NCBI GenBank assembly: GCA_006538405.1
Contig: BJKQ01000011.1
Location: forward strand, 1,117,501 to 1,181,500
Direction of reading: 5' to 3'
Origin: Hansfordia pulvinata
Lineage: Eukaryota; Ascomycota; Sordariomycetes; Xylariales
Length of the DNA: 64,000 bases
Below, piece by piece: positions 24,794 through 36,909 of the stretch. The notes below the pieces were generated by a model. That model did no database searches and was not told the origin of the DNA. It saw only the letters and a program-made list of their open reading frames with translations. Position numbers and translations under genes: made by a program. The stretch's first letter is position 1. Every line of letters starts with the position of its first letter.

Positions 24794-26757
24794 AAAGGGG
24801 CGTTTGTGATGAGCTGTTAGGGTCGGGTAGGCAACGAATCTAACACCTTCTTTGGGCCGTCGAGGTGGATATGCGAAGGCGGGCTTATGTTCAAGGCTAT
24901 TAGTTTCTACGGCGAGAAATATACAAAGACAACTCCAAAGTCGATCACCCAGAAACCACGACGGTTGCGGGTTCTATGGGAAGACTGCATCACGCATGAT
25001 AGCAAGGGTGAAGCCGAACACATTTTGTAGCTGGAATCTCATATCGGATACCTCCCAACACATGCATGTCTATATATGAGCCACATAGGTACAGTGAGTA
25101 TACAAGATGAACAGCGTCGCGGTGACAGCTCGACTGAGTGACTGTGGCTATTTGTGACCCTGCGCTCTCGATCTACCGAGGCTTCGAAATCAGCAACCCG
25201 TGATCTAGAGCATGATCCAGAGCGGATGGCGATGCGGAGACGGCGTATTCGCGAACGCAGACGAATATGACGAAGTCGAGACGGCACGCAGGCGAAACCC
25301 CTGGTGGTGGGCGCATGGGACGAATCGTGGTGGCGCAGTCTGGGCCGTGGGGTAGACAGGCCCTCACAGCCAGAGCTGTGGCAGGAGGGTGGTGATGATG
25401 GCAGCTGTTTGTCCTGTCTGCTCGCGTACTCGGGATATCGACGCGAAACCTCTCAGTATTCGGATAGAGGTGACTGATGGGTGATGATGCCCGTCCGGGT
25501 CGTATTCGGGTTTTGAGCTTGGAGGTGCAGCCACAGATTTGGCTGGAGGCGTGAGCCACGTGTGGCTTTCGAGTTCGTATTCGGGTCTGATTTTTCTTCT
25601 TCTTCTTCTCTGCGCGAAGGCGAACACGACGGTAATGCGAAGTACCTGCGTACCATCGGATACAGGTACCTATTCCAGCCTTTCGTACCCTGCAGGTGAG
25701 GTACGAACCCCTATCGAGAGGCGGAGATCTGGACCTGGCCTGACAGCAATCTGGAGCACGCCTCGATCTGGGGGAGTCGAGAGTGACCGCCTGCCTGTCC
25801 GGCTGCTGGCTCCAGCTATAGCCACTGATCTGACTGGCCGGAGCCGGGGGGCTAGAGACGGATGGGGCTAGCGCGTATCTGCGGCAGGCGACCGCGTCGC
25901 ACGGGGGGTCGGCGTGTGCCTTGCAGCGTGAGCCGTCAAGGAAGCCAGCCCGCGGCAGAAATTTCCACGAAATTGCCCATCCATGGCATTCATTTGTCTG
26001 ATCAGGTGGGATATCCATGGATCCCTCCGTCCTCGGGTGGCCTGCCCCGGTCCGCATAGCCGCTGTGATGGGGAGGCGACATGAGCGTACAAGCACCGGG
26101 CGTGGCAGATTGATTGTATTGCCGCTCGCCGCGGTCTGGTCCAAGTGGCTTAAAGCACTGGCCCATCTACTCGTAGAGTACATCCAATTGGATCCATACC
26201 ACCTCCTACGGGGGAGTATCGCTGGTACTCGTGCTGCCCACGCGCATCTGAATCTGCCGTGGAGGGCCGCTGCCGCCTCAGGGGTTGGAGAGAGGGCGGC
26301 CCCCAGCGCGCTGCCACTGGACCCTGGCAACCACGCGCGCCGCGGGTCGACAGCCAGCTCCGGTCCCTCTTCTTCGCCTCGCCTCCCGTCGACATTTCTA
26401 CAAGTACCATCCTGCCCGTCTGTATTCGTGTCCGGCTGCTAGAACGAATACGAGTCCACACCTTCTCTTCTGCTCTCCTCTCCTCTCTACGTCTTTTCGC
26501 ATTCGGGCCTCTCGTACTCTTGTCGCATTGCGCCTCTCTCCACAACCACTTCTCGTCTTGCTCGACCATCTGCCGCGTACGTCTCCCTCTCTGCCTCTCT
26601 GACTCCAGCAACTCCCGTGACAGCCTCTACCGCCTCGTCTTTGCCGTCTACCTATCCACCTCACTAACACCTTCTAAGCTCTCGACCAAGCCGCAGACTC
26701 TCCCGAACATAAATACCCCCAGACATCACCACCATTCCCGCCCTGAAATCTTTCACC
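24794..26757. other. intergenic, ERG6 promoter at right end
   Basis: No supported gene. The longest open frame (minus strand, 25.2-26.3 kb) is low-complexity and lacks coding character. The last 300 bases before ERG6 are pyrimidine-rich, as expected for a fungal 5' leader. Confidence 0.55.
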
Positions 26758-28027
26758 ATGTCGAAGCCCAACATTCAGCTCGAGATGCAGGACCGCGAAC
26801 GTGACGCCGCCTTCAACAAGGCCATGCACGGCGACTCGGCGGCCGCCGCTGGTGGCATCCGCGCCATGTTCGCCAAGGGTAGAGACGCCAAGGGCGCCGC
26901 CGTCGACGAGTACTTCAAGCACTGGGACAACAAGACCGCAAAGGACGAGACGGACGACATTCGCAAGGCGCGGACGGACGAATATGCCACCCTTACCAGA
27001 CAGTACGTCTTGGAGAATTGCCTCCCAAGTTTGCCTTCCACGACCCGCTGACAAGCCCTCACTAGCTACTACAACCTGGCGACGGATCTGTACGAGTACG
27101 GCTGGGGCCAGTCCTTCCACTTCTGCCGCTACTCGACCGGCGAGAGCTTCTACCAGGCCATTGCCCGCCACGAGCACTACCTGGCCCACCAGATTGGCAT
27201 CAAGGAGGGCATGAAGGTCCTCGACGTCGGCTGTGGTGTCGGCGGCCCCGCCCGCGAGATTGCCAAGTTCACCGGCTGCCACGTCACCGGCCTCAACAAC
27301 AACGACTACCAGATCCAGCGCGCCACCAACTACGCCGCCAAGGAGGGCCTGTCCAACCAGCTGGCCTTCGTCAAGGGCGACTTCATGGTACGATAGTCCC
27401 CCCTGGCACCCGCAGCATGCTTTCCCGTACTCACCGGCTCTTGTGTAGCAAATGGACTTCCCCGACAACAGCTTCGACGCCGTCTACGCCATTGAGGCGA
27501 CGGTGCACGCCCCCAAGCTGGCGGGCGTCTACAGCGAGATCCAGCGCGTGCTCAAGCCCGGCGGCATCTTCGGCGTCTACGAGTGGCTGATGACGGACGA
27601 CTACGACAACAACAACCAGGAGCACCGCGAGATCCGCCTGGGTATTGAAGAGGGTGACGGCATCTCCAACATGGTCAAGATCTCGGAGGGCATCGAGGCG
27701 ATGAGCCTCGCCGGCTTCGAGATGCTGCACCACGAGGATCTGGCGCAGCGCCCCGACCCCATCCCGTGGTGGTGGCCGCTGGCTGGCCAGTGGAAGTACA
27801 TGCAGTCGCCGTTTGATGCCTTCACGATTGCGCGCATGACCTGGTGGGGCCGCCTGCTGGCGCACAACTTTGCCGGTCTGCTGGAGACGGTCAAGATTGC
27901 GCCGCGCGGAACCCGCAAGACGGCCGACAGCCTGGGCAAGGCTGCCGACTGCCTGGTGGCCGGAGCGCAACAGAACCTGTTTACGCCCATGTACCTGATG
28001 GTGGGGAAGAAGCCCGAGTCCAAGTAA
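26758..28027 (+). CDS. ERG6: sterol 24-C-methyltransferase
   Basis: This encodes 381 aa in three exons, with introns 27003-27065 (CTGAC branch point) and 27388-27448. The enzyme transfers a methyl group from SAM to C-24 of zymosterol-type sterols in ergosterol synthesis, at the ER and lipid droplets. The N-terminal part has the family hallmark [14 protein letters not shown] followed by [12 protein letters not shown]. The SAM-binding motif I ([15 protein letters not shown]) lies near residues 131-145. The sterol-methyltransferase signatures [11 protein letters not shown] and [13 protein letters not shown] follow. The C-terminal sterol-MT domain ends [12 protein letters not shown]. Length and motif order match fungal ERG6 (about 380 aa). 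No breaks are seen. Confidence 0.97.
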
Positions 28028-29799
28028 GCGATACACGGTGACAGGGTGATGAGCAACATACTCTAGCACACGAGCTAGACCAGTCGACGCGCTCCTGGAC
28101 AGTTTGAACAGACTGGGCATGGGCCGCAAAAGGCGACGCCCGCGAGATGCCGGTCGAGTCGAGCTTCCTCGTGTAGGACTGTATTAACAACGGAGCCCGC
28201 CGCCAACGCTTGAAAGCTAGTGCTGGCGAGGCCTGATGGCAGGAAGCTCGAAGCTGCCGCTGGGAAGAGTGAGAGATGGAACAAGACGGGTTGGCGCCTC
28301 ATTTCGCATTTTATATATACTTAATTGACATGACCTGATAAGAAGAACAATCAAGCGAGGCGCGCGGGTGATCTATCTCCGGTATCTCTTTTTAACCGCT
28401 GCTGATGATGTTTGGTTGCGATGGGGTGGTTAGGAGGTGCGGACGGACGACCCGAGTGGCGGCACTTTGGCGCAAGCCAATTTGGCCGCGGTGGTGATGG
28501 CAATTGGCGTTCCAACTGGCGTTCGGCCAATCAACCCGACGTTGCCGGAACACCCCAACAGCGGCCGGTCGGGTTGAATGCCATACACCCCGTGTTGGAC
28601 GAGAATGGCTGATTGCCAGGGGTGCGGACTGGCAGGAGGTGAAGAGGGCATGTAGCCCGACGGTGTACGCCCTCAGATAGTTGCTCTCATTGTGTAGCAT
28701 CCGCTCTTCTATGTGTCCCGAGGTCTCGCTCATGTGTATTCTCAACTCAGAATGAAGCGTTCAAGATCATTCACGCACTGATACCATCGTGAGCACTGGG
28801 TTCGCATGCGATAGCAACGACAACTGGATGGTGATGATAGGTACTCCTGAATCGGAAGACCCTGAGCTGGCTAGGCCGAGAGGGGCCAAGTCCCGCATCA
28901 AGACGCGGCGCGCCCAACAAACTGCAAGTTGAACATTGGATGGATCCCGCCAGGGTGCGACTTGCAGCGCCGCGCATTGCAGGCAGACTGTGGTGTACCG
29001 GTGCGGCTCCGTTCCTGCTTGCTCCGATGGCCGCGAGAAAAAGTTGGGGACTGTATGTAATTGAGGTCTTTGATTGGTCGACAGGGTCGCGAGAATGGAC
29101 AAAGAGGGTCCATGATATGTATCTCCAGGTATTAGTCGACCACGATACTCGTACACAAAGGGCAGATACGCTAGAGGGAACTCGAGCAGTACCCTTGCTG
29201 GAAAAGCTTGGGCCTTGCAAGAGAAATTCCCGCTGTACGGAGACCTCGTACCTTGTCCTCCTATCTGGACTTCGATGGTGTACCCCATCACGGGGAATCT
29301 GCGGCGCAATACCGCCAGCCCGGCTCCATGTACACCAAGTCCGGTCCGACACAGGGGCAGCCTTTGCCAGCACGGGTACCACTTCTACCCGGCAGGTATC
29401 GCGTCAGCCCTGCGCGCAGCGTCGGTACTTGGCGGCCGGCCATCAATTGGCTCGAGTCTGGCGGCGCGAGCAGAGCTGGCTGGACTGAGCAACGCCTGCT
29501 CGTACCGTACTGCGCCGGGAGTGGCCGACCTTTTTTTCGCCCGTCTCGCTTGGCCGCCTTCACAACATCCACCTCCCATCTCCCGACCATCACCACCACA
29601 TCACCACCACGCCTCCGCAGCTCGGTCCCCCGCCCCTCCAATCGAGCAGATCCGCCCCTGCAGCTCCTCTGCTGTAGCCTTCGCCCGCTCGCTGCTGCCC
29701 TCTCTCTCCGGCCACGCGCATCGCCCCGGGGGACTCGTTCTGCCCGTGCTGCTTCACACCAACCAACCCTCCACCTCCTTCCTCCCATCATCGACCGCC
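28028..29799. other. intergenic between ERG6 and PDB1
   Basis: Nothing convincing is encoded. The right 300 bases are C/T-rich and serve as the leader of the PDH E1 beta gene. Confidence 0.55.
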
Positions 29800-31000
29800 A
29801 TGTCCCGATACCTGCGTCCCGCGTCCCGCCTGGCCGCCGCCTCGGCTCGCCTGGCCACCCCGGCCACCCGCTTCTCCCCTGCCCTCGCCACATCCGCCTT
29901 CCGCCAGCCCCGGAGGACGTTCGCCGACGCCAAGGGCCCCTCGGGCGTCAAGGAGTACACCGTCCGCGATGCCCTCAACGAGGCCATGGTCGAGGAGTTC
30001 GAGCGCGACCCCAAGGTCTACCTGCTTGGAGAGGAGGTCGCTCAGTACAACGGCGCCTACAAGGTCACCAAGGGTCTGCTTGACCGTTTCGGCGAGAAGC
30101 GCGTTATCGACACCCCATCACCGAAAGCGGTTTCTGCGGTCTCGCCGTCGGCTCCGCCCTGAGTGGCCTTCACCCCATTGTATGCCCGCCCCCATGAGCT
30201 GCCCCTTACTCCATAACGTTCCGTCGACTGACCATCTCCAGTGCGAGTTCATGACCTTCAACTTTGCCATGCAGGCCATCGACCAGATCATCAACTCTGC
30301 CGCCAAGACCCTCTACATGTCCGGTGGTATCCAGCCCTGCAACATCACCTTCCGTGGCCCCAACGGCTTTGCTTCCGGTGTCGGTGCCCAGCACTCTCAG
30401 GACTACAGCGCCTGGTACGGCTCCATCCCCGGTCTCAAGGTCGTCTCTCCCTGGTCTGCCGAGGATGCCAAGGGTCTGCTCAAGGCCGCCATCCGCGATC
30501 CCAACCCCACCGTTGTCCTCGAGAACGAGCTCATGTACGGTGTCTCCTTCCCCATGTCTGAGGAGGCCCAGCGCGACGACTTCGTCATTCCTTTCGGTAA
30601 GGCCAAGGTCGAGCGCCAAGGCAAGGACCTGACCATGGTCTCTCTGTCCCGCACCGTTGGCCAGTGCATGGTCGCTGCCGAGCAGCTCAAGAAGAACTAC
30701 GGCGTCGAGGCCGAGGTCATCAACCTGCGTTCCGTCAAGCCCATCGACGTTGAGGCCATCGTCAAGTCGGTCAAGAAGACCGGCCGTCTTGTGTCTGTCG
30801 AGTCCGGTTTCCCCGCCTTTGGTGTCGGCTCCGAGATCCTGGCCCTGACCATGGAGTACGCCTTCGACTACCTTGACACCCCCGCCCAGCGCATTACTGG
30901 TGCTGAGGTCCCTACCCCCTACGCCGCCGGCCTGGAGCAGATGAGCTTCCCCACCGAGAAGCTGATTGAGGACTTCTCCGCCAAGATGCTCAAGGTTTAA
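29800..31000 (+). CDS. PDB1: pyruvate dehydrogenase E1 component subunit beta, mitochondrial
   Basis: The protein is about 379 aa once one frame break is allowed for. With E1 alpha it forms the thiamine-diphosphate enzyme of the mitochondrial pyruvate dehydrogenase complex. Residues 1-40 are an Arg/Ala/Ser-rich presequence (ending [11 protein letters not shown]). The transketolase-type pyrimidine-binding domain follows ([55 protein letters not shown]), then the C-terminal transketolase domain ([23 protein letters not shown]). The intron is 30180-30241 with a CTGAC branch point. After VIDTP the frame is lost at the C4 run 30113-30116; the next 21 codons ([20 protein letters not shown] and I) are intact one frame over. 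Family comparison predicts five C, so one base is missing. Confidence 0.95.
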
Positions 31001-32231
31001 GTTAGGGACAACCTCGAAAAGCACGACGCCATTCCACTATAGGTATTGGGTCGACGTACAAAATGGAGGCTACGTGTGTCTGTGTGTAATAGGGAATGAG
31101 AAGAGGGAGCTGCGAAGAGGAGAGGTAGACGACAACGCCTGCGGGACACATGGCTCCAGTCACACAACACCTTACCAACACGGGCTATCTTGTTGCCGCG
31201 CCCAACAGGTGCTCACGCGCCTCGGGTGATAGATATCCCGTCTTGTACCCACAGTACCGCCGCTCGCCTATAGAAAGGGCGAGCCGGCAGATTACAACAC
31301 CTCTAAAACTAGCTGTACTTTATTTAAGTTATTTTTGATCATAGAGAACCGGCGTCTTCCAAGTCGAACAAGATTGACAACGGGCATGAGCGATAAAGTG
31401 TGAACGGGCACGCAAGCGTAAGTCACAGAATGGCCTTATCAGTTAGTCATCAGGGCCTGGGCACATTCATAGCTAAGCGGGGCGCTGAGCCAGTCTTATT
31501 AAAGACTCATCATCACGGCCCGTAGATTCCATCTCAAAAGACGACGACTGAAAGTGAGGATCTGTTACCTTTCAGCTGTCAAAGACCTCGAAGGCCTCGT
31601 TGCGTACCTTGCTAAGCAGTGGCAGCGCATACCGACCCACTTGATCAGATTGCGACAGGGTCATCGTTAATCTCACGATGCTCCCGATGTCCGCACATCC
31701 ATGATCCGTATATTGATTCTAGAGCAGGTCTGGAACGTCCTGCATCGCTCGCCTCATTTTTACTTGAGGTGGACACCCACGATCGGCTCCGATTGTCTTC
31801 GTACACTTTGAGCACGACTTAAATACTGGTAAAGGGAAAAGTAAGAGATAAGAGGACGAACAGAATCGGAGATAAAACCCGACCCTGTGTATAATCATGG
31901 AATGGATATAAATTACGGGTCGTGGTATTTCTATCTTCAAACGATGGTTATCAACCATTTTCATCGATGTTAGCGACCCTCCAGTGGTCGCCCTGATTTG
32001 TAGGCATCTCGCGGCTTGGATCTCTGTTTGTTTCTCTCTTCTTCTCTTTCTCTCTGTGCCTTTCACTCTCTCCATCTCTTTCTCTACTTTCTCTTTTTCT
32101 CTCTAATATCTATCACTTTAGCACTCTATACTCGTTTCCAGCTCTCTCTGTCTCTCCGTGTCCCTTTGTACTGCAGGTGCCCGTATAAGAGCTGCGCCTG
32201 AATCACAGCAGCTCCGTCCCCTCGTCGACTT
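31001..32231. other. intergenic; includes a CT-rich tract
   Basis: No supported gene. The segment is poorer in GC than the flanking genes. From about 32025 to 32160 it is a nearly pure pyrimidine tract (CTCT/TTCT units) on the plus strand. Confidence 0.55.
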
Positions 32232-32775
32232 TCAAATGTAACAGACGTAGGCCACGTAGATGGTATTCGGGACAGTGATTCCCACGCACCCAGAGCACTT
32301 GGGTGCGATCATGTCCTTGCACTGATTGTCGTCCCCCCCGCCGCCGCTCGCCCCGCACCCCGTCTCGTTGCACGCGTCGCCGCGCCGGAACAGCGCGTCC
32401 GCGCGCCTCGGCGGGGTGGACCGGCTCTCGAGCCCGCCCACCCGCCGGGCGGAGCTCGCCATCCTCTTGACGTCGCTCGGGTCGAGGTCGACCGAGTCGA
32501 TGACCCTGCCGTCCGAGTCGAAGCTCTCCATGACGTTCCTGTCCGAGTTGACGACGGTGCTGGCCGCCTTCGGATTGGCTTCGAGCTTCTCCGCGGCATC
32601 GCCGATGGTCATTTCTCTCCGCTGCCAGACGTTAGCTCATTCTTTTTCTTGTGCTCTTCAGCCCCTTTTCTTTCCCCTTGTCGCCGATCCCTTTCGAGGA
32701 GACACTTACCTCGGCCAGGTCAGACGCCATGACGCCCACGCAGGCTGCGAGAAGCAAGCTGAGAGCGAACTTCAT
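32232..32775 (-). CDS. secreted prepropeptide with a C-terminal six-cysteine peptide
   Basis: This encodes 151 aa in two exons: 32775-32710 and 32621-32232. The 88-nt intron has a GTAAGT donor, GCTAAC branch point and GGCAG acceptor. Residues 1-17 are a classical signal peptide (MKFALSLLLAACVGVMA). The middle, to about residue 100, is acidic and polar with four Arg-Arg pairs (23-24, 81-82, 94-95, 101-102). After the last pair (LFRR) come 49 residues with six cysteines (positions 106, 111, 123, 131, 134, 149), beginning GDACNETGCG. This is the layout of a Kex2-processed, disulfide-bonded secreted peptide. I do not recognise the family; effector, antimicrobial peptide and signalling peptide are all possible. 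Confidence 0.8.
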
Positions 32776-34413
32776 GTTGAGATTGGCAAAGGCGCGAAAG
32801 TTAAAACTGTCGACAGGGTTCGTTATGCTGCTCGACTGAAGGATCCCGAAAAGACCAGAGGTGATGTCGGGAAGCGGCTGGGTATGAATGACTCGAGATA
32901 TCAGGGCATACAGCTCACTCCTTCCCGCATTCTCTTATAGATTGGTCAGAACTTGCCGTGGGGCACTTTGCCCTTCAAATTGGTCAGCCCGACAGCTTTC
33001 TGAACTCTGACCGCTCGGCGGAAGGGGCGAGCTGGTGAGGGGCTGAACACGTTTCCCATTGGGAAAAGTTGACGAATCCATGAGTAGTGTCACTTGGATA
33101 GGGGCGCTGGCGACTCGCGAGTGGATCGCACTGACGAGTGGCGTCAAACACCGAAGACGTTTCAACGGCCCGACGCCGGTGTCTTTTCCTCCGTTGCAGA
33201 TGAGGAAATAATGGCAGCTTCGACTGCATCTTTGACGGCCCACCGCCACCTGGCTCACTGACTCAGCGGAGCTCAGCCCTGCGCAGCATAGTCAAGCTCG
33301 GGCAGAATGACGTACTAGGGAATATAGGGCCACAGGCTACAGCTATGCCCCTCCGTCTCCGGGGCGAAAAAGTAGCAGATCCCATGGAGGCGTTGGCCCC
33401 GTCGCGATGCCCACTGCCCACTGTCATAACTCGCGGGCCGTTTTAGTGATTATCGGCGTGATGTTTGATTCTGCGCTTGCCCTACTCCACACATTACAAG
33501 GCTTCGCTTCTGATCACTCATCAGCCCGGGAACAAGAGTAGTTCCTTAAAGCCCTTGGCGACGATGTCTCTACCGACTTCTTCGACGGCCACTTTTAGTG
33601 CTACCATAGCTGGAGGCTTCAGCTCCGCGGCTGGCTTTCGTACTTATCGTAGGCGATCAGTTCAGTGTGACTGTGATACTCGGTTGACATGTGTTCGGGG
33701 GAACATAACTATCTAGACTCTGGTAGTGAGTCGAATTGTCCCCAGACCTTGAGCGCCGCTGGGGAGGTCGGTGTGGCCCGGGAAGTCGTGCTCAGGGGCC
33801 GTGTCAAGCGCCACATCCACGGGCCACGGCGATCAGAGCAGTAGAGCGAGAGACAATATCCTGTAAGCCGCCGCATCCAGTGCCCCATCATGCAACCTGA
33901 GCCACCAAGCCAGTGTCTCGAATACATGGGCACCTGATTGCCACAATCGCATGCCCAGGTAGCCCGCCGATGGGGTCATGGCCCATAGTCAGAGAAGAGG
34001 AGTGACTCGGACTGTTGTAGCGCCACGGGAGGCAAGGCCTGATCTCCATCGTTTTCCTTTTTTCCTTTTTTTCTTTTTGGCCTCTTGAAGTCTGACTAAT
34101 TCCCCATCCTGAGCACGAGCTACCCTTAGCGCACTTGGAAGGGGAGGCGCCCGCGCGCCTCGCGGCGTGTCCGTAGGTGCTATTAGGGCCACCCGCTCTG
34201 AACGGGAGATCCGGAAGACGATCCCATATCTCCACTTGCGAACCAGTGCTCGTAGACTCCGAAACGGGGATTCGGCTCTCCTCCAAGAATAGATAGGCCG
34301 TCGTCCTACCCGGGCGGGCGAGCCCCAGCAAGCCGCGAGTGACCACAGGTTAATTGTCATCTTAGGCAGGAAGCCCTCTCTCTCTCCGCGCGAAACGCTC
34401 TTCCGGTGGCCTT
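32776..34413. other. intergenic, nothing supported
   Basis: Short frames only. A plus-strand frame around 33.5-33.7 kb encodes a Ser/Thr/Ala-rich stretch, but without a start context or domain that I trust. Confidence 0.5.
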
Positions 34414-35594
34414 CTAGAAGCCCCGGTTTCTCCCTCCCTCAAAGGAGAAGGAGAGAGCGGGAGAGAGAGAGGGAGAGATAGCGGGACCGGGAACCCCATC
34501 GGCAGTGCCGAAAGTCCCAACACGGCGCCGTCTGTGACTCGCCCATTTGGGCTTGTCGCCCTCCCACCATTTCTCGAAGAACTTCTCCTGGTCGATGGGC
34601 TCGACATCATAAAAGTCCTCGATCTCGCTCTTGAGCTCGTCCACGCCGTTGAAGCACTTGGCCTTCAGGCCGAGCCTGGCCAGGAGCGGCGACGGCACGC
34701 CGAGGGTACTACCCTTCGAGTCCGGGCGGCCGGCCCTGGCCCTGCCCTGCACGAAGCGCACCGTGAAGTCCTGCTCGCCCGCGTCGCCCAGGCCCATGTC
34801 GTCGACGTACTGCCGGTACGGCTCGTCCCTGCGGCTGTAGGCCATGACGCTGTCGGCCTTGGTCAGCGGCTCCCCGAGGCCCGTGCCCTTCCTGTACTTG
34901 GTCGGGATGCTGATGATCCGGACCTCCTTCAGGCGGTCCGCTTCGTCGCCGTCTTGGGGCGCGACCGCGCAGATACTGGGCACCGCGCTGGTCAGTCGAC
35001 AAGAAGAGAAAAGGCAGAAGCCACGTTGTGGTTTACGACCAAGGCGACGCAGCAGCAGCAGCAGAGATACTCACATGTCCTTCGCCGGTATGAAGGGTCT
35101 CTCCTCGTGCGCGGGCTTGTCGTCGCTCGCAGCCTGCGCGGGCTTGTCGTCGCGCTCCGCGGCCGTCTTGGCCCTCGACTTGATGTTGAGCACCCAACCG
35201 GCCCGCCGAGCCGTGTTCATGTTCTCGTTCCAGGAATTGAGAGAACCGCCTTCGTCGTTGATGACTTGCCCGAAGTTCTGTGTGGGAGGGGGGGGGGGGG
35301 GTTGGGGGCGACACCGGGTGTGTCAGTTGGTTTCCTTCTTTCTGTTTTTCCCTGGTCGAAGCAGGGGATGAGAGAGGGGCCTGGTATATAGCACGCAGCA
35401 CACTTGTTGTTTCTGTGCCGACACTTGTCCGACTTATAGAGTCGGTGACGACGAAGCCGAGGATCCTGTCCTTTTCGAACTCGAGCCTCGGCCCGCCGGA
35501 CACCTTGTCGCGGGGAAAGACTACCGGGCTGGCGGTGCTAAAGCCGACCATCGCCAGCGCCAAAAAAGTGGCAGAAGCTCGCTGCGGTATGCAT
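34414..35594 (-). CDS. secreted protein of unknown family
   Basis: At least three exons. ATG at 35594 has a good context (AAACC before ATG) and opens a signal peptide, but the frame breaks in the A6 run 35562-35567 (T6 on the coding strand). With one T fewer, the peptide continues as FLALAMVGFSTASPVVFPRDK. Exon 1 then reads GGPRLEFEKDRILGFVV. Exon 2 (about 35277-35075) reads NFGQVINDEGGSLNSWNENM and ends at a GTGAGT donor. Intron 34976-35074 has a CTGAC branch point. The last exon includes ICAVAPQDGDEADRLKEV and FFEKWWEGDKPKW before a low-complexity tail. The donor of intron 1 (near 35.42 kb) is not resolved; that intron carries a 14-G run. No catalytic motif is recognised. It is divergent from the secreted gene at 36.9 kb. 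Confidence 0.65.
35288..35301 (+). repeat. 14-G homopolymer inside an intron
   Basis: On the coding (minus) strand this is a poly-C tract directly before the CTCCCACACAG acceptor of the secreted-protein gene, in the place of the normal polypyrimidine tract. Confidence 0.85.
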
Positions 35595-35983
35595 GGTTTC
35601 TTTACTGCCTGTTCATTCGTGACGACTTTGTGAGAGGGACAGGAGTCTTTGCTGCTGATCTGGGCTGGTTTCTGGATCGGATCGCTTTGCTCTGAAGCGC
35701 TGCTACATCTCGCGCTGAATACCCGGAGTGAGTGAACCGTCTCTCTTATAACCAGAGGTCGGACTCCCCAGTGGCCCGAGATCGGGATACAAGAACGCGA
35801 GGCATCGTGATACGGCCCAAAGCCGCGCATCACGCCTGCACTCACCACGCTTCGGTCGGCTTCCGAGAACATGCTCGGGTTTCTCGAGGCCCATCTCCAA
35901 CCGCCTGTAGTTGTTGAACAAGGCGCCATTTTCCGGCCTGTCCTCTGGATGAGGGCTCGGGAAAAGAGCATCGCCCTCGCGAT

Positions 35984-36214
35984 CCTTCGGGAAACAGTGT
36001 GGCAAGACTGCAAGGGGGAGGGACTATATCCGGCGACAGAGCCGCCGCCCAGCTGGCAGGGGCTTCTTAGGGATGAGTTCCTTACTGGTCGCCGATTTTC
36101 CTTCCTTTAAGGTCAGCACCCGCGTTAATTATGTAGGTAAGTAGAGGCTTTAAGCGGGATGTAATGGAACCCGGATTAAAGACTTCAAATAAAGGAGATA
36201 TGTCCCTGAAGAGA
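35984..36214 (+). repeat. 231-bp direct repeat, copy 1
   Basis: It begins CCTTCGGGAAACAGTGTGGC and ends CCCTGAAGAGA. Internal landmarks are GCCGCCGC..AGCTGGCAG, GATGAGTTCCTTACTGGTCG and AGAGGCTTTAAGCGGGAT. Copy 2 follows immediately at 36215 with roughly 15-20% divergence by eye. It lies between two divergently transcribed secreted-protein genes. Confidence 0.85.
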
Positions 36215-36740
36215 CCTTCGGGGAACAGTGTGGCAAGACTGCAGGGGGGGGGGTGGGCGGACCCAATGCGCTGACAGAGCCGCCGCTTAGCTGGCAGATG
36301 GACGGGTTGCCCCATTGATCCCCGGCCGCCCTATGACCTCTCAATGCTATTGGATTGCGCCCACACACACAAAGTGCTGCACACAGTTGCCCTGGATTCC
36401 TCGCGTGGAAGCCTCGGCGGCGGCGGGAGAGCGGAGCGAGAGTGGACGCGGACTGGGGCAGCGTCGCGTTCGAATCGCGCCACTCAACCGAGAGCTCGGG
36501 ATTGACAGAGAGACGAGTTAGCTCGGGTTGCCAAGTAGGACTGACGAGCGATGACGGGCGGACGGTGGACAAATAGTGGGCAGGGGCTTCCTAAGGATGA
36601 GTTCCTTGCTGGTCGCCGACGTCCCTTTCTTTAAGGTCAGTATCTGTGTTCGTCCAGTAGGAAGGTAGAGGCTTTAAGCGGGATTCAATGGAATCCAGCT
36701 TAGAGACTTGAAATAAAAGGGACACACCCCCTAAGAGACC
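36215..36740 (+). repeat. 231-bp direct repeat, copy 2, split by a ~277-bp insertion
   Basis: The first part (36215-36301) matches the first 87 or so bases of copy 1; the second part (about 36579-36740) matches the rest. The 277 bases between them (about 36302-36578) have no counterpart in copy 1, so they are either an insertion into copy 2 or were lost from copy 1. The copies differ mostly by transitions plus small indels. Confidence 0.8.
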
Positions 36741-36909
36741 TCATGCGATGCAGACTTGCTTTATGAAGTCCGAAAGAGACTGGAAGGTCCGATGGCTTGC
36801 AGCCTTGTCTCCTGATATCCCATACTGCTTCCTGGAGACTTCTGTGCCCGTATCTGTGGTCTGAGCTGGTAATTGTTCATCGACCACAGCCAGAACGGAA
36901 AAATCGAAG

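Noticed and set aside
25173..26330. 385-codon minus-strand frame upstream of ERG6
   Set aside because: Includes a Lys run and Arg/Ser-rich low complexity, overlaps the ERG6 promoter, and has no domain or conserved start.
35984..36740. A transposable element with coding capacity
   Set aside because: The repeats are only 231 bp, carry no open frame, and show no terminal inverted repeats that I could find.
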